Notes under the pieces: model-generated
The model's database searches: none
What the model saw: only the letters and a program-made list of their open reading frames with translations
Told to the model about the DNA's origin: nothing
Part shown: piece by piece, positions 1 to 9,212 of the stretch
How positions within the stretch are numbered: position 1 is the stretch's first letter
How the letters are laid out: each line of letters opens with the position of its first letter
Program-made: the position numbers and the translations under genes
Assembly (NCBI GenBank): GCA_034189125.1
Contig: JAXHVB010000096.1
Location: 1 to 17,725, forward strand
DNA length: 17,725 nt
Reading direction: 5' to 3'
From: UBA5862 sp002408105
Lineage (GTDB): Bacteria > Pseudomonadota > Gammaproteobacteria > Pseudomonadales > UBA5862

Positions 1-1152
1 TTCAAGGATGACAAGCCCCTGTTCACCATCACGGCAGACAACTACGAAGACCATGCAGACCGACTGACCGAAGGGATGAAAGCGATGTTTCGCAAATTTC
101 CCGAGACTTTTCGCATGCATATCTACCCCACCCGGCGTTCGTTTTCTATGCCAGAAAAGTTGTACGCCGAGACCTACCGCAACGCAACTGAAGTGATTTT
201 GGTAGACCATGACAACTACAGCGTCCGACTGGAGTCGGGCGGCTACCCGACGGGTGGGTACCCTTTCCCAATCCCGCAGCACGGATCTGAAGCGATCATC
301 AATCAGTCGATGCGCTGGATCTCGGATGGGGAGATTTACTATGCCAACCAGGCGGTCGTTGAGCCGGACGGCGGCTACATCGTGAACGTTCAATACCGCG
401 AATTTGCCCGCTTTAAAAGCAACCTAAACCATCCCTCAGAAGAAGGCCCGGTCACCACCCGATTGATCCAGAGGGTAGAAGCGCCGCCGAGGTTGGCAGG
501 GCAGATGACATTGACGGTTGGGTCCATGGATCCTCTGGAAGCCCCCAACCGCGCCTGGACCTACAACCCTGGGCAAAGGCGGGTGCGCCGAGCGCCCGAA
601 TATGCCTACGATGCACCAACAGCCGACGGCCTCATGACCCGGGACCAAAGCGATGGGTTCAACGGTGCGTTGGATCGGTACAATTGGAGGTTGATTGGCA
701 AAAAGGAAATGTACATCGGCTATAACGGGTACATCTTCCAGGAGGACCAATCTGTGGTGCGCGAGGAAGACATCATTCAGGCGGGTCACGTGAATCAAGA
801 CTTGGCGCGCTACGAATTGCACCGGGTTTGGGTGATCGAAGCGACCGTGAAGCCAACGGAACGCCACCTGTACCCAAAGCGGGTCCTGTATGTGGATGAG
901 GATTCTTGGCTGAACGCTGCATCTGACATCTACGACAGCCAAGGCAAGCTCTGGCGTGTGCAGGACAGCTCGATCACCAACCTGTACACCTGTCTGACGA
1001 TGACCACCACCTTTCAGGCCAACTATGACCTAGCGTCTGGCCGGTATGCCATCGAAGGCCTAGACAACAAGTACCCACCAAGGGATACAACCTTCTATCA
1101 ACCGGCCGAGTACTGGACTCCGCAACGCCTGCGTTCCATGGGCATACGCTAG
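1..1152 (+). CDS. DUF1329 family envelope protein, 3' part (5' end outside the window)
   Basis: The reading frame is open from the first base, so at least 383 C-terminal residues are seen and the true start and signal peptide lie upstream; the first in-frame ATG (position 76) is internal. The protein carries hallmarks of DUF1329, a periplasmic or outer-membrane-associated family thought to have a LolA-like lipid-binding fold: an AWTYNPGQRRVRRAP segment, then a DGFNGALDRYNWRLIGKKE stretch, and near the C-terminus RVLYVDED followed by GKLWRVQD. Family function is not established; members usually sit beside DUF1302, RND/MMPL and Ycf48-like genes and are inferred to help move hydrophobic compounds across the envelope. 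It ends with TAG and is followed 23 bases later by a strong terminator, so it closes its own unit. A second, clearly divergent DUF1329 gene lies at 12816-14105. Family assignment is confident; the role is inference. Confidence 0.85.
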   Translation, partial: FKDDKPLFTITADNYEDHADRLTEGMKAMFRKFPETFRMHIYPTRRSFSMPEKLYAETYRNATEVILVDHDNYSVRLESGGYPTGGYPFPIPQHGSEAIINQSMRWISDGEIYYANQAVVEPDGGYIVNVQYREFARFKSNLNHPSEEGPVTTRLIQRVEAPPRLAGQMTLTVGSMDPLEAPNRAWTYNPGQRRVRRAPEYAYDAPTADGLMTRDQSDGFNGALDRYNWRLIGKKEMYIGYNGYIFQEDQSVVREEDIIQAGHVNQDLARYELHRVWVIEATVKPTERHLYPKRVLYVDEDSWLNAASDIYDSQGKLWRVQDSSITNLYTCLTMTTTFQANYDLASGRYAIEGLDNKYPPRDTTFYQPAEYWTPQRLRSMGIR

Positions 1153-1175
1153 CCCTTAGTTGGGATCCGGCTTCA

Positions 1176-1212
1176 GCCACGCGTCGGCGTCTGCCCGGCG
1201 CGTGGCTTTTTT
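1176..1212 (+). terminator. Rho-independent terminator of the first DUF1329 unit
   Basis: GCCACGCG (1176-1183) pairs perfectly with CGCGTGGC (1199-1206). The stem extends inward by a T-G wobble and CGG/CCG, giving about 12 pairs around a 7-base loop, and six T residues follow directly (1207-1212). This is a textbook intrinsic terminator and separates the DUF1329 gene from ettA. Confidence 0.9.
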
Positions 1213-1240
1213 GTTGCGGGCCCAAGGTGTGGCTGAGTCG

Positions 1241-1270
1241 TTTACATTCCGCGCTCCATTTGCCGATAAT
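1241..1270 (+). promoter_or_regulatory. Sigma-70 promoter for ettA
   Basis: A TTTACA -35 box (1241-1246) and a GATAAT -10 box (1265-1270) are separated by 18 bases. Transcription would begin near 1277, leaving a leader of about 40 bases before the ettA ATG at 1319. It lies just downstream of the terminator at 1176-1212, as expected for an independent unit. Confidence 0.7.
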
Positions 1271-1318
1271 CGCCGGTGTGTTCGTTTGTCCTTTAGTAGA
1301 GCCTGAACGGAGCCCTCA

Positions 1319-2992
<1,674 letters not shown>

Positions 2993-2993
2993 T

Positions 2994-3008
2994 GGCATGG
3001 GCCATGCC
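2994..3008 (+). terminator. Possible weak terminator hairpin after ettA
   Basis: GGCATG (2994-2999) and CATGCC (3003-3008) form a 6-base-pair stem with a 3-base loop immediately after the ettA stop codon. The following bases, CATTCTTG, are only moderately T-rich, so termination here would be weak. It might only be an incidental palindrome. Confidence 0.3.
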
Positions 3009-3013
3009 CATTC

Positions 3014-3042
3014 TTGACGGTCGGCGGACGCTGCAATATAGT
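3014..3042 (+). promoter_or_regulatory. Sigma-70 promoter for tRNA-Arg
   Basis: TTGACG (3014-3019) and TATAGT (3037-3042) are spaced by exactly 17 bases, close to consensus, as is common for stable RNA genes. The start site would fall near 3049, about 10 bases before the mature 5' end of the tRNA. A GC-rich discriminator of the kind expected for stringent control is not obvious. Confidence 0.75.
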
Positions 3043-3059
3043 GCCCACCCTCACGCAAC

Positions 3060-3136
3060 GCGCCCGTAGCTCAGTTGGATAGAGCACTTGGCTACGAACC
3101 AAGGGGTCGGAGGTTCGAATCCTTCCGGGCGCGCCA
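3060..3136 (+). tRNA. tRNA-Arg, anticodon ACG
   Basis: A complete 77-base cloverleaf can be drawn. The acceptor stem is GCGCCCG (3060-3066) with CGGGCGC (3126-3132), the discriminator base is G, and the CCA end is genome-encoded (3134-3136). The anticodon stem CTTGG/CCAAG (3087-3091 and 3099-3103) encloses the loop CTACGAA with anticodon ACG at 3094-3096. The T arm contains the standard GGTTCGAATCC. In bacteria A34 of this tRNA is deaminated to inosine by TadA, so it reads CGU, CGC and CGA arginine codons. It stands alone, between ettA and the convergent operon. Confidence 0.97.
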
Positions 3137-3497
3137 TTTCCCGATGCAATCCTCTTTGCCAAGCCAGTCGAGAAAAGGGCGCGGTTTGCGCCGCGGTTTT
3201 CTATTGGGAAGGGTGCGCGGTGCTGCTGATGAAAATGATGCGGCACAAGCAAACCACCGAGAGGTTGTGCGTGCAGGGAAATCGGGCCCGAATCGTAGCC
3301 ACACTCGCTGCGGTCCTTGCTACTTTGCAGCCAGAAGCGATGGGACTTGGCGAAGAAGCCCATGGATGAGGTGATATCGGCAAGCGCAAACCCTGCGGAG
3401 CTCCTGCCATTCAGCTGACGAATGGCGTTCCCACCGCAAAGCTTGCGGACTTCTTCGGTTCCGGGGTCGATCGCCCTGGTGCCGAGGGCCCGAGCGA
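3137..3497. other. Gap between tRNA-Arg and the end of the minus-strand operon
   Basis: Apart from the hairpin at 3178-3200, no gene can be assigned here. On the minus strand one frame stays open through the whole gap (roughly 3570 down to 3200), with codons that look GC-biased at the third position and protein-like stretches such as EALIARALGTRAIDPGTEEV. It has no recognisable start or family and it runs on into the antisense of the tRNA, so it is not called as a gene. It may be a decayed 3' gene remnant or chance. Confidence 0.4.
3178..3200. terminator. Probable bidirectional terminator between tRNA-Arg and the convergent operon
   Basis: The segment can fold as CGCGG (3180-3184) with CCGCG (3191-3195), or alternatively GGCGC (3178-3182) with GCGCC (3188-3192). 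On the plus strand TTTTCT follows; on the minus strand the opposite flank reads CCCTTTTCTC. Both strands therefore have a GC hairpin with a short T-run, which suits the meeting point of the tRNA and the minus-strand operon. The stem is only 5 base pairs, hence moderate confidence. Confidence 0.4.
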
Positions 3498-5945
3498 TCA
3501 AGGCCTCGCAGGCAATCTTTGTGGGTCTGCTTGTGGGCGAAGCGCCCCGCACACATCTTTCCTGACCCCACGCCCCGTTGTGGAAGTGTCGAGTACGTTC
3601 TCGGGTTTCGAAGGCGGCTGCGCGATGATAAAGCTTGGCTTGAACAATAGAATCAGCGCGGGGATCAATACCAAAGCGGTGAGTGCGGAGACGGCCATCC
3701 AAAGCGCGATCAACAGGCCCATTTCTGCTTGAAATCGCAACGAGGAAAAGGCGAACCAGAACAGCATGCTGGTGACCATGGTGGCCGCGGTGATCAGTAC
3801 ACCACGCCCTGCGGTCGTGAGCGCGAACCGCACGCTGTCGGGCAGGTCAGAAGACACCAAGTACCGTTCGCGCACCCGGTCCACGATATAAAACCCATAG
3901 TCCACGCCGAGCCCGATCCCGAGTGCCGCCACCGGCAGGGTGTTGATGTTCAGGCCAATCCCGTACAGGGCCATGAAAGCAAAGGTGCAGAGGTTCGAGA
4001 CAATGACAAGGGGCAGGAAGAACAAACCCGCCTGAGGGGAACGGTAGGCGAGGGTGCAGAATACAAACAACACCAACAGGGCGAGGGCAATGCTCTGCAC
4101 CTGGGTCGACAAGATCACCTGGTTCACCGCAGCGATGACCCCCACCACGCCCCCGGCAAGTTGGTATTGCGCGCCGTCCAGAGGGTGGTCGTCGATGTAC
4201 GCTTCCAGCCGAGCGATGGCGTTGCGAATGGTTTCGCCGCGTTTGTCCGTAAGCAGTAGGTGGATGGCACCGTTCGCATAGCGGGTGTCTGCGTAGCGCT
4301 CGATGTCACCGGGGTCAGAGCTGGCTAGGTATGTGTAGATCAACTCACCGTTGACCTCGGGCACCTCGCCGATGTCTGCAAACCTCGGGTTGCCTTCATG
4401 CAGGCTGACGTTTACCTGGCGGACGATGTCGGCGATCGATATGCTCGCCGCGACTTCCGGGAACAGTCCGATCTCTCGCTGAAAATCCGACATCTGTTGC
4501 AACACTTCGGGGTCCTTCAGTGTGTCTGGTGCATTTCCTGCCACCGCGATGAACAGGTGGTCGGAACCGAGAAACTGCCTGGTAATGGCAGCTGCATCCT
4601 GGTTGTAGTCGGAGTCCTGCCAGAACACCGTTGAGCCAGGGCTTGCATCCCCGATTTGCATGCCCTGGGCCCAGTAGGCCGCGACCAGCACCAGCAACAC
4701 GGAGACCCCCAACACCACCCTGGGGCCTCGGGGGTGGTTGACTAGATCGGCGATTCGGTTCAAGCCGCGTTCCATCAGCGCGTTCGTTTCCCGGTTGTAT
4801 TCCCGTACCCGTGCTCGCTCGACTGGGGCGTTGATCCAGGACAGCAACAAAGGAACCAGGGTCAGAACACAGAACAGCATAACGCCAATCCAGATGGCGC
4901 CGATGAGTGCCACCTGTTGCAAGAATGGGATGGGTGTGGCTGCGACCACCAGAATTGCGCCGGCATCGGTGGCCAGGCCCAGCACGCCGGGGCGGAACAG
5001 TTTTGAAAGCACCGCGATCGCAGCCGACTCTGGATCGACGTTGCCTGCAAGTCGCTCCTGCTCGAAAGCAGAGGTGAACTGCACCGCGTGCGAAAGTGCC
5101 CGGGCGGACACCACAAAACTGATCACGATGGCGAGTGGATTCAAGCTGAACCCGAGGAGCGATACGATTCCAAGTGCCCAGATGCCCGAAACCAGGGCTG
5201 CAGTAAGGGGCAGCACCATGCCCCGGTAGGTGCGCATCGCCAGCAACAGCAGTACCGCCACAGCCCCGACGATCGCCAACGAGATGCGCATCGTTTCGGG
5301 CAGTTTTTGCAGCACCAGTCCATTGATGACTGGCTCTCCAACCACACGCACATGCAGTGTGGCGGAGCTGTAGGGCTCGGTGAGCCGTTCCAGGTCATTG
5401 ACCAGAGAATCGGCATCGATCAAGTGATCGAAGAAGTCCACCGTGATCAGCGCTGCCGTCAAATCGTGCGAAACATAGCGGCCATGCACCAAAGGGTTGC
5501 CAATCACTTGGCTGCGCAGCTCTGCAATCTCCAGGGGCGTGGTGGGCAGATCGGGCCACATCAAGGGCTGTGATTCGATTCCATAGGTGGAAGCTCGAAC
5601 GGATTTCAATTTTTTTGAGGCCAATGAGGTGATTTGCAGGGGATTGACCCCCTGCACCTTACGCAGGTCGTCGGTGATGCCCTTGATGGCTGCAAGTGCC
5701 TCGGGATTGAATAGATCGCCCTCGCTGACTTCGAGCATGATGGTGACCAGGTTCTCGCTGCCGAATCCCGATTTGAACCGGTCGTTGGTATCGATGTAGG
5801 GGTGCCCACTGGGCTGCAGGCTTGAGAAATCCGTACCAATATCAAGGCGTGTGGCACTCCACAACAGGCCAAGTGTCATCACCATGGTCACCGCCATTAA
5901 GGCGCGGCGGTGACCAATGCTCCATTGCGCGAATGCGTGGATCAT
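3498..5945 (-). CDS. RND superfamily / MMPL-type transporter
   Basis: This inner-membrane protein of 815 residues has the RND/MMPL layout: an N-terminal membrane helix (about residues 13-31), a first periplasmic domain (about 32-220), a helix bundle (about 220-370), a helix near 410-425, a second periplasmic domain (about 430-610) and a second bundle (about 615-770). The second half has a GLGVDYGFYIVDR motif with Asp682 and Tyr683, the position of the proton-relay residue in MMPL proteins. The matching place in the first half reads SARALSHAVQF, without a membrane acid, as is usual in the subfamily found with DUF1329 and DUF1302. Such proteins use the proton motive force to move lipids or other hydrophobic molecules; substrate and direction are unknown. 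It is the last gene of the operon, 23 bases after the Ycf48-like gene. Residues from about 775 onward form an unusual polar, Pro/Arg-rich tail that may be read-through beyond an older stop. Confidence 0.88.
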   Translation of the reverse strand: MIHAFAQWSIGHRRALMAVTMVMTLGLLWSATRLDIGTDFSSLQPSGHPYIDTNDRFKSGFGSENLVTIMLEVSEGDLFNPEALAAIKGITDDLRKVQGVNPLQITSLASKKLKSVRASTYGIESQPLMWPDLPTTPLEIAELRSQVIGNPLVHGRYVSHDLTAALITVDFFDHLIDADSLVNDLERLTEPYSSATLHVRVVGEPVINGLVLQKLPETMRISLAIVGAVAVLLLLAMRTYRGMVLPLTAALVSGIWALGIVSLLGFSLNPLAIVISFVVSARALSHAVQFTSAFEQERLAGNVDPESAAIAVLSKLFRPGVLGLATDAGAILVVAATPIPFLQQVALIGAIWIGVMLFCVLTLVPLLLSWINAPVERARVREYNRETNALMERGLNRIADLVNHPRGPRVVLGVSVLLVLVAAYWAQGMQIGDASPGSTVFWQDSDYNQDAAAITRQFLGSDHLFIAVAGNAPDTLKDPEVLQQMSDFQREIGLFPEVAASISIADIVRQVNVSLHEGNPRFADIGEVPEVNGELIYTYLASSDPGDIERYADTRYANGAIHLLLTDKRGETIRNAIARLEAYIDDHPLDGAQYQLAGGVVGVIAAVNQVILSTQVQSIALALLVLFVFCTLAYRSPQAGLFFLPLVIVSNLCTFAFMALYGIGLNINTLPVAALGIGLGVDYGFYIVDRVRERYLVSSDLPDSVRFALTTAGRGVLITAATMVTSMLFWFAFSSLRFQAEMGLLIALWMAVSALTALVLIPALILLFKPSFIIAQPPSKPENVLDTSTTGRGVRKDVCGALRPQADPQRLPARP

Positions 5946-5968
5946 AGTCGGGTTCTCGAACAGTTCGG

Positions 5969-6985
5969 CTAGCGCCGCGATATCAAAGAGGGAATGTCTG
6001 GTGTCGCCTTGGCGATGGTGGCTCCAACAACCAGTAAGTTGTTGTCGATCGGCTGCAGGTCCGTGAGCCAGGCTGCGCGCGGCACGCTTTCAATCAATCG
6101 AATTTGCATCGTGCCCGCAGTGGACTCGGGCAGGTCGACTTGCATCAGCACTCCGTACTCGCCGGTGATCCACCATCGGTGGTCTGCGCCAGCAATGGCA
6201 AACCAGTGGACTGGCGAGGCTGCATCACCCATTTCAGGTGTTTCAATGGGTTGCCAGCGGCCACTGAGCAACCGCAGTACCGTCCCTTGCAAACCAACAG
6301 CCAGGCCTTGGCACGCACTGTCCAGGCCGACCGCGGTCAGGGTGATGTCGGTGGGGCTCGGGGCGGCCGTCCAGGTTTTTCCCGCGTCGCTGGAGGTGAG
6401 AATGTTTCCGAACTCCCCAACCACAACCAGCTGGTTGCCGTGATCGCAACTGCTCACACCGTGCCAGGTGATGTCCTCCATCTCCACCATCGGCTGCCAG
6501 CTCTCGCCGAAGTCGGCACTGCGCAGAACGGCACCGCCGGCTCCCACTGCCCACGCCTTTCCGTCGTCACCGAGATGAATTTGCAGCAGTTTGTTGTTCC
6601 AGTTGGATCGCGGCACGTCGGGCACGGACAGCCAGTTTCGTCCACCGTCTTCAGTGCGAATGATTTGGTTGTCGTTGCCGACGGCGACGATTCGCATGGC
6701 GTCCCAGGCGGCAATCGCCTGCAAGGCTGGGTGCCCGTAACCTCGCTGTACAGCCCAGGTTTCACCTCCGTCGGTCGAGTGCAACACTTTGCCGCCGTCA
6801 CCCACAACCCAAGTGGCATGCCCGGCACTGGTGATGCCGTAGTAGCGATCGGTCGGCACTCGCGCTGGTTTGCTGACCTGGGGAGGATCCACCTGAGGTT
6901 TGTAGAACGCGGCGATTGCGAGCAGCCCACCGGTAAGCGCCAATGAGACGGAGAATTCGATCGAGCGTTGGGCGCTGGCTCTCAT
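5969..6985 (-). CDS. Ycf48-like beta-propeller protein (periplasmic, membrane-anchored)
   Basis: The predicted product of 338 residues starts with a short positive segment and a hydrophobic stretch (about residues 11-28), either a signal anchor or a signal peptide. The rest is a repeat protein with at least four Asp-box/BNR-type motifs: STDGGETW (70-77), TEDGGRNW (111-118), SADFGESW (156-163) and SSDAGKTW (198-205). Each is followed by a beta-rich repeat unit, as in the Ycf48/photosystem II stability-factor family. In non-photosynthetic bacteria these propellers commonly accompany RND/MMPL, DUF1329 and DUF1302 genes; a scaffold or assembly role for the transporter is an inference. The ATG at 6985 is chosen because it begins 4 bases after the hydrolase stop and gives the membrane segment; the same frame stays open further upstream to 7267 only by overlapping the hydrolase gene. 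The Shine-Dalgarno is weak (GAGTAA region), so translational coupling to the hydrolase gene is likely. Confidence 0.85.
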   Translation of the reverse strand: MRASAQRSIEFSVSLALTGGLLAIAAFYKPQVDPPQVSKPARVPTDRYYGITSAGHATWVVGDGGKVLHSTDGGETWAVQRGYGHPALQAIAAWDAMRIVAVGNDNQIIRTEDGGRNWLSVPDVPRSNWNNKLLQIHLGDDGKAWAVGAGGAVLRSADFGESWQPMVEMEDITWHGVSSCDHGNQLVVVGEFGNILTSSDAGKTWTAAPSPTDITLTAVGLDSACQGLAVGLQGTVLRLLSGRWQPIETPEMGDAASPVHWFAIAGADHRWWITGEYGVLMQVDLPESTAGTMQIRLIESVPRAAWLTDLQPIDNNLLVVGATIAKATPDIPSLISRR

Positions 6986-6989
6986 AAGG

Positions 6990-7835
6990 TTACTCGCCCA
7001 AATAGCTGAGCACGACGCGGTTGAAACGCTCGGGCAACTCGGTTTGCCAGTGGTGAGCGCCCCGGCCCTCGATGAACAACTGGGCGTTTGCAAACTGGTT
7101 GAGAAACAACAGCGGCACGTCGGGGCCACCAAACCAGTCGTGCTGACCCCACAGGCACAAGGTGGGCACGGCATTGCGGTGCAAATCACCGAGCAGGGAT
7201 TCCGGCTGGCCCATGAAACCCGGGGTGCGGGCGACCTCGAGCAGCTCCGGGTTGGTACTGTTGGCAAATCGATCGTCTACCGTCCAGTCGGTGAGTTTGC
7301 TGTCATCGTGCATCTCGTAGGTGGCGAGCAGCGCGCGCATTTTCTCCCGGGTTGGACCCTCGCCCCCGTAGTAGTCCGCGATGATGGTGGAGGCGTGCTT
7401 GCTCATCAGTTTCAGCGGATCAATGACACCACCAAAAATTGGCTGCGCGCCCATCAGTACCAGTTTGTTGATGCGCTCGGGGTGATCAATCGCCAGTTTG
7501 ATGGCGGCGCAGCCGCCGAAGGACTGACAGACGAGGTGTGCGCTCGACAGGCCGACCAGGTCCATGAACTCAGCCAGGACACTGGCGTGGAAGCTGTACA
7601 TTGGCGCTTCGACCACCAGCTTGGTGGACTGGCCGTAGCACGGCATGTTGTAGAAAAAACACCGGTACTGCGCGAGGAACGCCGGTGCGTTGTAGTAAAA
7701 GTTGCCGAAACTGGTCGCGCCGGGACCGCCGCCGTGGAGAAATATCAGCGGCTCTCCACTGCCAGCGCTTTGGTAGTGCAGCCGGTAACCGGCCTCGGTG
7801 GTAACAAATTGGTCCTCGAGTTCAAGTGGTTCCAT
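6990..7835 (-). CDS. Alpha/beta hydrolase, meta-cleavage-product hydrolase type
   Basis: The 281-residue protein matches the BphD/CarC/MhpC group of alpha/beta hydrolases in length and motifs. HGGGPGA (34-40) forms the oxyanion-side loop, Ser105 lies in the nucleophile elbow CQSFGG, Asp233 in GQHDWF is the acid, and His262 in GAHHWQTE is the probable catalytic base. BphD-type enzymes split the C-C bond of ring-fission products; related members hydrolyse esters. The first Gly of the usual G-x-S-x-G elbow is Cys103 here, which is uncommon. The start ATG has AGGAG with 6-base spacing. It lies between the M20-like gene (39-base gap) and the Ycf48-like gene (4-base gap). Because no ring-cleavage dioxygenase gene is in the operon, an esterase or thioesterase-like role on an oxygenated product is as plausible as C-C hydrolysis. 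No signal peptide is seen, so it is probably cytoplasmic. Confidence 0.88.
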   Translation of the reverse strand: MEPLELEDQFVTTEAGYRLHYQSAGSGEPLIFLHGGGPGATSFGNFYYNAPAFLAQYRCFFYNMPCYGQSTKLVVEAPMYSFHASVLAEFMDLVGLSSAHLVCQSFGGCAAIKLAIDHPERINKLVLMGAQPIFGGVIDPLKLMSKHASTIIADYYGGEGPTREKMRALLATYEMHDDSKLTDWTVDDRFANSTNPELLEVARTPGFMGQPESLLGDLHRNAVPTLCLWGQHDWFGGPDVPLLFLNQFANAQLFIEGRGAHHWQTELPERFNRVVLSYLGE

Positions 7836-7874
7836 GCGGGACTCCTGCTGAATGCTTGGGGTGGGTGTGAACCA

Positions 7875-9209
7875 CTACTGATACTGGCGGGTGACTTCGA
7901 TCGGTCGACCACAGGTGTCGATGGCGCTGCGGATAAGCACCTGAATCAGACGGTAGCAGTCGTCCACGTGAACACGGTTCATTGGCAAGGTGTCTTCCGG
8001 GTCCGGTTCCTGGTAACGGAAGGGCACGCCAAGGCGGGCTGCCGGAACCCCCCATTGGCGAATCACTGACAGATCGGTGTAACCACTCATGTTCGGGAAG
8101 GGTTCATGCCGGGTTTGCTCGACGTCTTCCCACGCCTGGATCATCGATTGAATGATCCAATTGTCCGGAGAAGTGGTGGCCCCCGGGATCGCGAGGGTTG
8201 CCTCAAGCTCGGTCACCACGTCGGGATGTTGCTGCGAGAGTTCGGTCAACATGCTTTGCAGTTCGCGCTTCACTTGCACCGGGTCGGTGCGCGGACTGGG
8301 CCTGATGTCCACGTGCAATACCACCTCGGCCGTGGTGATGATCGGTTTCTGGGGCCAGCCACCCTCAATCGCAGAGATGCCTCCCTGGGGGGCGACCAGT
8401 CCTGAGGTGTGTCGGGCCGAATAGGTCGGAAACCAGGCCTCGAGGGCGTCAATGACCTTGGCCACCTGCGGAAACGGGTTGTGGTCCTCCGGCATCATGT
8501 GCCGGACACCAACATAGCCCATCGCCCCTTTGATTCGGATGCTGAAATTGCAAATACCGACCTCTTCCCAGGCCACCGCGTACACCGGCTTGCACATCAC
8601 GCAGTAGTCCGGCCGGTAGCCGCGCTGCAACATGAACATCACGCCCGCGCCGTGGCCGATGTTGCGCCGACTCATTCCCGGCCGGGACAGCGCGGTCATG
8701 CCGCCTGCGCCCAACCCGACGGTGAGTTCGCCGGGAAGTTCCAGGCCCGCTTTGGCGATGCAGGTTGCGGCGGTGGTCACGCAGGCGGCGTAGGCTTTGG
8801 GGTTCTCGGCGCCGAGACCGCTGATTTCTTCACCGTCGAGGCGCGCTTGTGGGCGAAGGATGCTGGGCAAGGGCTGTCCCGCCCAGCGCTCCTCTTCGTC
8901 GGATCCCCCGAGGTGGGTATCAAAGGCAGCGTACAGCAGCAGTTCAGGACCTTGCTTGCTCTTGGACGGCAGTTTTCCAACTGCATTGGCCTGTCGATCA
9001 TCCAGGTACTGGGCTCGCCCTTCGAGGCCGTTGTCGATCATGTGGTCGACCATGTAGCGGGCCAGTTCAGCCTCTTCTCCTGTTGGGCTGGGAATGTTGA
9101 CCATGTCCATGAGAAGGAGCTTGAATTGCTCGCGGTCGAATTGGGATTCGGCCGCTCGTACCATGTCTTGATAGCCCTCGATGGGGGCTGGTCGCTGTGG
9201 CTGGGTCAT
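7875..9209 (-). CDS. M20-peptidase-fold protein with degenerate metal site
   Basis: The 444-residue protein aligns by eye over its full length with M20 metallopeptidases (ArgE/DapE/CPG2 group): an N-terminal MVNIPSPTGEE segment, a LLLYAAFDTH block, a GLGAENPKA block, a lid-like middle domain (about 215-330) and a C-terminal TD..VI..WGVP and NRVHVDD region with His414. The residues that bind zinc in the family are mostly replaced. The usual HxD reads A95-F-D97, the GAxD site is Asn136, the EE pair is missing in VGLGAGGMT (164-172), the E-P motif reads Cys-Lys-Pro at 206-208, and the lid-domain His is Tyr232. Asp97 and His414 remain. A normal di-zinc amidohydrolase activity is therefore doubtful; it may be a pseudoenzyme or a repurposed catalyst. 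A strong AGGAGGG lies 10 bases before the ATG, inside the end of the reductase gene (3-base gap), indicating coupling. No signal peptide is seen. Confidence 0.82.
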   Translation of the reverse strand: MTQPQRPAPIEGYQDMVRAAESQFDREQFKLLLMDMVNIPSPTGEEAELARYMVDHMIDNGLEGRAQYLDDRQANAVGKLPSKSKQGPELLLYAAFDTHLGGSDEEERWAGQPLPSILRPQARLDGEEISGLGAENPKAYAACVTTAATCIAKAGLELPGELTVGLGAGGMTALSRPGMSRRNIGHGAGVMFMLQRGYRPDYCVMCKPVYAVAWEEVGICNFSIRIKGAMGYVGVRHMMPEDHNPFPQVAKVIDALEAWFPTYSARHTSGLVAPQGGISAIEGGWPQKPIITTAEVVLHVDIRPSPRTDPVQVKRELQSMLTELSQQHPDVVTELEATLAIPGATTSPDNWIIQSMIQAWEDVEQTRHEPFPNMSGYTDLSVIRQWGVPAARLGVPFRYQEPDPEDTLPMNRVHVDDCYRLIQVLIRSAIDTCGRPIEVTRQYQ

Positions 9210-9212
9210 GGG

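Noticed and set aside
3075..3374. Plus-strand open frames starting inside the tRNA
   Set aside because: They begin within the tRNA, have no ribosome binding site and no recognisable family.
6986..7267. Longer N-terminus for the Ycf48-like protein
   Set aside because: The extension lies wholly inside the hydrolase gene in another frame. The ATG at 6985 follows the hydrolase stop by 4 bases and starts just before a membrane segment.
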